Shown: positions 1-4,057 of the stretch, one piece after another | How the letters are laid out: each line of letters starts with the position of its first letter | Position numbering within the stretch: the first letter of the stretch is position 1 | Assembly: GCA_030043395.1 (NCBI GenBank) | Contig: JASHXW010000097.1 | Location: forward strand, 1 to 5,838 | DNA: 5,838 nt | From: Streptosporangiaceae bacterium | GTDB lineage: Bacteria; Actinomycetota; Actinomycetes; Streptosporangiales; Streptosporangiaceae | Reading direction: 5' to 3' | Program-made: the position numbers and the translations under genes | The notes under the pieces: generated by a model | Database searches by the model: none | What the model was told of the DNA's origin: nothing | The model's input: the letters and a program-made list of their open reading frames with translations, nothing else

Positions 1-1
1 C

Positions 2-64
2 TCGGCCTCGGCGGAGGAACCTGCGCGCGCCCATCGAGCCGGTCGTCAGACAATGTTCTGGTGA
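2..64 (+). CDS. C-terminal end of an unidentified upstream gene (partial)
   Basis: This frame is open from the left edge and stops at TGA 62-64. It would encode the last 20 residues of an upstream protein ending in GRQTMFW. The TGA overlaps the GTG start of the next gene as GTGA, a four-base overlap typical of translationally coupled operon genes. No family can be recognised from so short an end. From the downstream genes, an enzyme of aromatic amino acid or homogentisate breakdown is a plausible guess, but nothing in these residues shows it. The call rests mainly on the overlap geometry and the open frame, and a chance open frame cannot be excluded over such a short distance. Confidence 0.5.
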   Translation, partial: SASAEEPARAHRAGRQTMFW

Positions 65-966
65 GCGCGAACGCGGATCCGGAGGGCCTGACGGCCGACC
101 AGCAACGCAGTCTCTTCAACGGCCTGCTCGACGACGCCTCCCTGTTTCCGCCTGCCAAGCTGCCGATACGCGAAGCCGTACGGGCGCATGCCAAGTACGA
201 ATCCGCGTGGTTCAGCGACCTCACCGGACCCTTCGTCTGCGCCGAAACCTCGCTCGCCGACCTTGGCATGGCACTGACCAGCGCGAATCTTGCCTGGATC
301 GATCTGTCGCTGGTCGTCACCGGTGGTGCCGCCGCGATCTCCGCGGCCACTGACGCCGTCGCGGCCGATCCCCGCCTCAGGCTGCGCGCGATCGAGGTGG
401 CCGCGGCCAAGGACGCCGATCCAGCCGAGGCGGTCTCGGAGGTGGCCGCCGCCCTGGACGCCGTGCCACTCGCCGCGGCGGCCGGCTACATCGAAATCCC
501 GCTCAGCGCTCTCGCCGACCCTAGGCGGGCCAACGAGCCGGTCGCTATCGCCAAACAGCATGGCTACCGGCCGAAGCTGCGGACGGGGGGAGTCATCGCG
601 GACGCCTTCCCCGATGAGGCAACCCTGGCCGCCTGCCTCAGCGAGATGGTGGAGCAGTGGGTTCAGTTCAAGTGCACGGCGGGACTGCACCATGCTGTCC
701 GGCATACCGCCTCCGACACGGGCTTCGAACATCACGGCTTCCTCAACGTCATGCTCGCAGTCCGTGCTGCCCAGTACGGCGGCGATGTCGCAGACGTCGC
801 CGCCGTCCTCGCCGAACGCGATCCGGCCAAGGTCGCAGCCGCTGTGCGGACGATCGATGCGGAGGATGCCGCTGAGATCCGCTGGCTGTTCACCTCATTC
901 GGCACCTGCAGCACCGATGAGCCAGTCACGGACCTGATCAGCCTTGGTTTGCTGAGTCAGCACTGA
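61..966 (+). CDS. Conserved protein of unknown function, next to fumarylacetoacetase
   Basis: This 301-residue protein has no predicted signal peptide or membrane segment, so it is probably cytosolic. Its motifs look like those of a conserved uncharacterised bacterial family: GLLDDASLFPP (21-31), YIEIP (143-147), KLRTGG (172-177), FKCTAGLHHAVRHT (203-216), HHGFLN (224-229) and SFGTCS (279-284). Hydrophobic strands alternate with Ala-rich helices, and Lys172, Lys204, His210 and His211 sit near strand ends, which suggests an aldolase-like TIM barrel; this fold is my inference. The GTG start at 61 is chosen because it overlaps the preceding TGA. It has no good Shine-Dalgarno sequence of its own, which fits translational coupling. 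The frame is open to the left edge, so a longer N-terminus is possible. The gene ends 27 bases before fahA and is probably co-transcribed with it, which suggests a role in homogentisate/tyrosine breakdown. The exact reaction is unknown. Confidence 0.85.
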   Translation: MSANADPEGLTADQQRSLFNGLLDDASLFPPAKLPIREAVRAHAKYESAWFSDLTGPFVCAETSLADLGMALTSANLAWIDLSLVVTGGAAAISAATDAVAADPRLRLRAIEVAAAKDADPAEAVSEVAAALDAVPLAAAAGYIEIPLSALADPRRANEPVAIAKQHGYRPKLRTGGVIADAFPDEATLAACLSEMVEQWVQFKCTAGLHHAVRHTASDTGFEHHGFLNVMLAVRAAQYGGDVADVAAVLAERDPAKVAAAVRTIDAEDAAEIRWLFTSFGTCSTDEPVTDLISLGLLSQH

Positions 967-980
967 GAGCCGTTAATCCT

Positions 981-986
981 AGGAGG
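981..986 (+). promoter_or_regulatory. Strong Shine-Dalgarno site of fahA
   Basis: AGGAGG lies seven bases before the ATG at 994, an almost ideal match to the 16S rRNA anti-Shine-Dalgarno sequence. It fixes the fahA start and suggests this gene is translated efficiently and independently of the gene before it. The 27-base gap holds no visible terminator. Confidence 0.85.
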
Positions 987-993
987 TCCTTTC

Positions 994-2235
994 ATGCCAT
1001 CGGCCCGACCCTGCGACTGGCTGGCTGTCCCCGACGACCACCCGTTCGGGCTCGCGACATTGCCTTACGGGTCATTCAGCGACGCGCACCACCCAGCCAG
1101 GCGGCGGGTCGGCGTCGCCGTCGGCGACCATGTGCTCGACCTCACCAGCGCTGCTGATCGCCTGCTGCCCGGGCGGGCGAAGGACTTCAGCTCCGGCAGC
1201 CTGGACCAGTTCCTCGCTGCGGGCGACGGCGCGTGGGCGCAGGTCAGGGCTGCCCTGACCGAGTGGCTGACGCATGATCACTACCGCAGCGCACTCGAGG
1301 ACCTGCTCGTGCCCGCGGACAGCGTCTCCATGCACCTGCCGTTCGCGGTCGCCGACTATGTCGACTTTTACGCCTCCGAGCAGCACGCCACCAACGTCGG
1401 GCGGATCTTCCGGCCCGATGGCGAGCCGCTCACCCCCAACTGGAAGCACCTGCCGATCGGGTACCACGGCCGGGCCGGGACGGTCGTGGTCTCCGGAACG
1501 CCGATCCGCCGTCCCTGCGGCCAGGCCAGGCCAGCGGGCTCGCCGGGGCCGGTCACCGGGGCGTGCAGGCGGCTTGACTTCGAGGCCGAGCTTGGCTTCG
1601 TCGTCGGCGTTCCGACAGTTCTCGGCGAGCCAGTGCCCGCTTCCCGGTTCAGCGAGTATGTCTTCGGCGTGTGCCTGCTGAATGACTGGTCCGCGCGGGA
1701 TATCCAGGCGTGGGAATCAGTGCCGCTCGGGCCATTCCTCGGCAAGTCATTTGGCACAACAATTTCCCCTTGGATAGTGCCGCTGGCAGCGCTGGAGCAC
1801 GTGCGAGTCAGGCCACCATCCCTGGACACAGAGCTGGTCTGGTACCTGGCCGAATCCGGCGACTGGGGGCTGGACATCGACTTCGAGGTCAGCATCAACG
1901 GCCAGGTGATTTCCCGGCCGCCGTTCTCGGTCATGCACTGGAGCCCGGCGCAGATGCTGGCCCACATGACCGTTAACGGCGCGTCGTTGCGAACTGGCGA
2001 CCTGTTCGCTTCGGGGACCATAAGCGGTCCGCGGCGAGACCAGTTCGGCTCCCTGATCGAGTTGGCCTGGGCCGGGCGGGATCCGCTGGAGTTCCCCGAC
2101 GGAACCAAGCGGGCGTGGCTCGAAGACGGCGACGAGGTCGTGCTGACCGCCTCGGCAGCGGGTCCCGACGGCGGGGTGATCGGCTTCGGCGACGCTCGTG
2201 GCCAGATCATGCCCGCTATCCCGCCTGGGCCGTGA
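994..2235 (+). CDS. fahA: Fumarylacetoacetase
   Basis: This enzyme hydrolyses 4-fumarylacetoacetate to fumarate and acetoacetate, the last step of tyrosine and homogentisate catabolism, in the cytosol with a divalent metal. The 413-residue length matches the roughly 419 residues of mammalian FAH. The N-terminal domain covers about residues 15-115 and the catalytic FAH domain about 120-410. Compared from memory with mouse FAH, the active site is complete. Metal ligands are Asp124, Glu197, Glu199 and Asp231, and the catalytic base is His131 in DFYASEQHATNVG. Substrate and catalytic residues are Arg140, Tyr157, Arg235, Gln238, Lys251, Thr342 (ASGTISGP) and Glu356. Signature stretches include YHGRAGTVVVSGTPIRRP, NDWSARDIQ and GPFLGKSFGTT. 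The start is supported by AGGAGG at 981-986. The gene is intact and follows the uncharacterised 301-residue gene closely, so the two are probably one operon. This is the best-supported call in the window. Confidence 0.97.
   Translation: MPSARPCDWLAVPDDHPFGLATLPYGSFSDAHHPARRRVGVAVGDHVLDLTSAADRLLPGRAKDFSSGSLDQFLAAGDGAWAQVRAALTEWLTHDHYRSALEDLLVPADSVSMHLPFAVADYVDFYASEQHATNVGRIFRPDGEPLTPNWKHLPIGYHGRAGTVVVSGTPIRRPCGQARPAGSPGPVTGACRRLDFEAELGFVVGVPTVLGEPVPASRFSEYVFGVCLLNDWSARDIQAWESVPLGPFLGKSFGTTISPWIVPLAALEHVRVRPPSLDTELVWYLAESGDWGLDIDFEVSINGQVISRPPFSVMHWSPAQMLAHMTVNGASLRTGDLFASGTISGPRRDQFGSLIELAWAGRDPLEFPDGTKRAWLEDGDEVVLTASAAGPDGGVIGFGDARGQIMPAIPPGP
1242..1260 (+). repeat. Perfect 9-bp inverted repeat inside fahA
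   Basis: GGTCAGGGC (1242-1250) is followed by one T and then its exact reverse complement GCCCTGACC (1252-1260). In RNA it could fold as an eight-pair stem with a three-base loop. It lies in codons for the loosely conserved N-terminal domain (around residues 84-89). No T-run follows, so it does not look like an intrinsic terminator. It could be an operator-like palindrome, an mRNA hairpin or chance in GC-rich DNA. Confidence 0.5.
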
Positions 2236-2268
2236 CAAAGGTCGGCCCGTCGCGTGCCGTTCCGCGGC

Positions 2269-2274
2269 TACGAT
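2269..2274 (+). promoter_or_regulatory. Candidate -10 promoter element for the 2306 gene
   Basis: TACGAT fits the actinobacterial sigma-70 -10 pattern (TAnnnT) and lies in the 70-base gap after fahA. Transcription would begin near 2281, about 25 bases before the TTG start and just upstream of its GGGAG site. There is no convincing -35 box at the usual spacing, so this is suggestive only. If real, the downstream gene has its own promoter and is not simply part of the fahA transcript. Confidence 0.35.
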
Positions 2275-2293
2275 GACGACAACGCCGATAACC

Positions 2294-2298
2294 GGGAG
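2294..2298 (+). promoter_or_regulatory. Ribosome binding site that decides a TTG start
   Basis: GGGAG ends seven bases before an in-frame TTG at 2306. The competing in-frame ATG codons, at 2198 (inside fahA) and 2273, have no comparable purine-rich site upstream. The site therefore favours TTG 2306 as the true start and removes an apparent 38-base overlap with fahA. Confidence 0.65.
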
Positions 2299-2305
2299 AA
2301 ACCTC

Positions 2306-4057
2306 TTGTCAGGGCAGCAGGATCAGTGGGACCGGCTGGGTTCTCGTGACCAGTCAGACCCGCGCGAGGCGACCCTGGACTTCTCCCGGCTGGTCGAGCG
2401 CATGCAGCAGGCCGAGGCTGAGCGGTCTCGGCACGCCGCCGGAGGCAGCTCGGCTAACGGCGGGAGCCTTGCCACCGGCGGCAACCAAGCCAACGGCAGT
2501 CGCCGGGAGAGCGGCACGCCGGGCAGGCATTCGAGCTCGGTTTACCCGAACGGCGGCGGGGCTCGCGCAGCACGCAGCACCGGGCTGGCCGATCGGTCAG
2601 ATGCAAGCTCCTGGTCCTCGAAACAGCCAGAGCCGGAGCCAGAGCCAGACCAGCCGCAGCCCGCAATCGATCCAGCCCAGGTCGAACCGACTCCAGACCT
2701 GGCCATGGCCGAAGCCCCCGCTGGGCAGGCGCAGGATGCGGCCGCGAGGGTGCCAGTCGAATCGCAGCCAGAGGCTGCCGTGCCGGATGCAGCATCCCTG
2801 CTGGCGCAAGCTGACCAACCGCACGACGCCCCAGCGGAAGATGATCTCAGCCAGGACACGTCCGATAGCCCGGCAGAGCCCGGGGGCCCCGCAGCCGCGG
2901 CCAGCGCTCCCCCGCAGCCTCAGGCCCGGCCGGTGCCTGGCTCGCGAGCCGACCTGAAGCTGCGCCTAGAGCGCCTCCCCCTGGGGCACCCGTCGTCGCC
3001 GTACCACGTCGACGGCGAGCGCAAGCCGTCCCCGCCCCGGCTCAAGCACCTCGAGCTTGCCCCGCCAGGCCCTGAACGAGCTGGCGGCGTGCTTCCCAGC
3101 GCGAGCGTGCCGAGGTTCGGCGAGCCCGACGCGGATGGCATCAGCGACACGTTCGCGCCCCGGGATCCGGACGGTGACAGCGTCGACGCCGAGTCGACAT
3201 CGACCATGCCGGCGATCACCGACGCCGTCACGGCGAGTGGTCCGGAAAGATCGCCTAGCCTGCATGCGAGCGAGCCGGCGCAAGCTGCCCGCCAGCCGCA
3301 TCCCGCCCCGGCTGGGCCGCGCCTCGCGGAAGATGGCTCGTGGACGTGGGGTCCGGCCCGGCTGACGCGCGACCAGGTCAGGATCGCCGAGGACGCACAC
3401 GACCGGTTCCGGGAGGCCGAGGGACGCAACCTGTTCGGCAGTTACCACGAGGAAGGCCTGACGGCCAGGCTCCACGACGTCGCGCGGCAGCTGGAACACG
3501 GCTCGCTGGCGCCCGGTACCGAAGAACAGGCGCTGCTCCCGCCCGACAGGTTCAAGGCGCGACTCGCCGACATGCTTCGGCGACACCCGGAGCGGCATGC
3601 CGAGCAGCTGGCGCTGCGCGTGCCGGGCGCCCTTTCGTATTCGTTCGTCATCGACGCCGAGGACTACGCGGACGGCATCTGGCTGGTGCAGGACGCGCTC
3701 GAGGTCAGGGGCTTCGAGCTGCAGGCCCGCCGCAACGCCTGGAATAGCGCGGCGAACCGCTGCGTGTACACGATCTGGCGCGATCCCCTCAGCGACCTGC
3801 CAGTCGAAGTTCAGTTCCACACAACGGCGAGCCTGGAGGCGCAGCAGCGCGCCATGGCCTCCGCCGCCCTGATCAACGATCCGCGTATGCCGTCGGCTGA
3901 GACCGAGAGCCTCAAGTCGGACATCGCCACGACTTGGGCGGCGCTTCCCGCGCCGCCGGGTAACTCCGAGATCAGCGACTACCGTCGCGCGAGCGCCCCA
4001 GCTACGGCTGGTCCGACCCGCCCGGCTGCCCGCCAGCCCGATCGAAGTACTCCCTGA
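2306..4057 (+). CDS. Large disordered protein with a C-terminal RelA/SpoT-like (toxin-type) domain
   Basis: I do not recognise this 583-residue protein as a named gene. A charged, probably helical N-terminus (1-45, with LDFSRLVERMQQAEAE) leads into about 300 disordered residues. This linker has short Gly/Asn repeats near 48-62 and an EPEPEPDQPQP run near 108-118, and it uses A-ended Pro and Ala codons more freely than the end of the gene. The folded part starts near Trp346. A helical segment (about 352-435) is followed by ALSYSFVIDAEDY (442-454), RRNAW (475-479) and VEVQFHT (500-506). This order resembles RelA/SpoT-like domains at the C-termini of actinobacterial toxin-like proteins; in RSH synthetases the Glu of E-V-Q is catalytic (here Glu501). 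As I recall, the first motif usually reads D-x-L-R-Y-T, but here Gly441 and Ser444 replace Asp and Arg. There is no signal peptide or WXG motif. Starts at 2198 and 2273 are possible, but TTG 2306 has the ribosome binding site. The gene is surely real; its function is inferred weakly. Confidence 0.8.
   Translation: MSGQQDQWDRLGSRDQSDPREATLDFSRLVERMQQAEAERSRHAAGGSSANGGSLATGGNQANGSRRESGTPGRHSSSVYPNGGGARAARSTGLADRSDASSWSSKQPEPEPEPDQPQPAIDPAQVEPTPDLAMAEAPAGQAQDAAARVPVESQPEAAVPDAASLLAQADQPHDAPAEDDLSQDTSDSPAEPGGPAAAASAPPQPQARPVPGSRADLKLRLERLPLGHPSSPYHVDGERKPSPPRLKHLELAPPGPERAGGVLPSASVPRFGEPDADGISDTFAPRDPDGDSVDAESTSTMPAITDAVTASGPERSPSLHASEPAQAARQPHPAPAGPRLAEDGSWTWGPARLTRDQVRIAEDAHDRFREAEGRNLFGSYHEEGLTARLHDVARQLEHGSLAPGTEEQALLPPDRFKARLADMLRRHPERHAEQLALRVPGALSYSFVIDAEDYADGIWLVQDALEVRGFELQARRNAWNSAANRCVYTIWRDPLSDLPVEVQFHTTASLEAQQRAMASAALINDPRMPSAETESLKSDIATTWAALPAPPGNSEISDYRRASAPATAGPTRPAARQPDRSTP
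4002..4057. other. Convergent 3' overlap of two coding regions
   Basis: The + strand gene stops at TGA 4055-4057, while the facing - strand gene continues to its stop complementary to CTA at 4002-4004. Fifty-six bases therefore encode both C-termini on opposite strands, in each case a low-complexity or flexible tail (RPAARQPDRSTP on +, GGQPGGSDQP on -). There is no room for a terminator between the genes, so each transcript must end inside the other gene and the mRNA ends are complementary. Confidence 0.8.

Noticed and set aside
46..735. Long - strand open frame (229 codons) opposite the 301-residue gene
   Set aside because: It mirrors the + strand gene, which has recognisable conserved motifs. 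The antisense translation is Gly/Arg-rich without domain character, as expected for a shadow frame in GC-rich DNA.
1368..2210. Long - strand open frame (280 codons) opposite fahA
   Set aside because: fahA on the + strand is certain. The antisense frame has no domain features and no ribosome binding site that I can see.
2198..2305. Upstream ATG starts at 2198 and 2273 for the disordered + strand gene
   Set aside because: ATG 2198 lies inside fahA and ATG 2273 overlaps the candidate -10 element. Neither has a Shine-Dalgarno sequence, whereas TTG 2306 has GGGAG at ideal spacing.
2236..2305. Intrinsic terminator after fahA
   Set aside because: I found no stem-loop followed by a T-run in the 70-base gap.
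2966..3820. - strand open frame (284 codons) opposite the RelA-like gene
   Set aside because: Its composition is Arg/Gly/Val-rich, typical of antisense translation. The + strand frame has a ribosome binding site and a plausible folded C-terminal domain.
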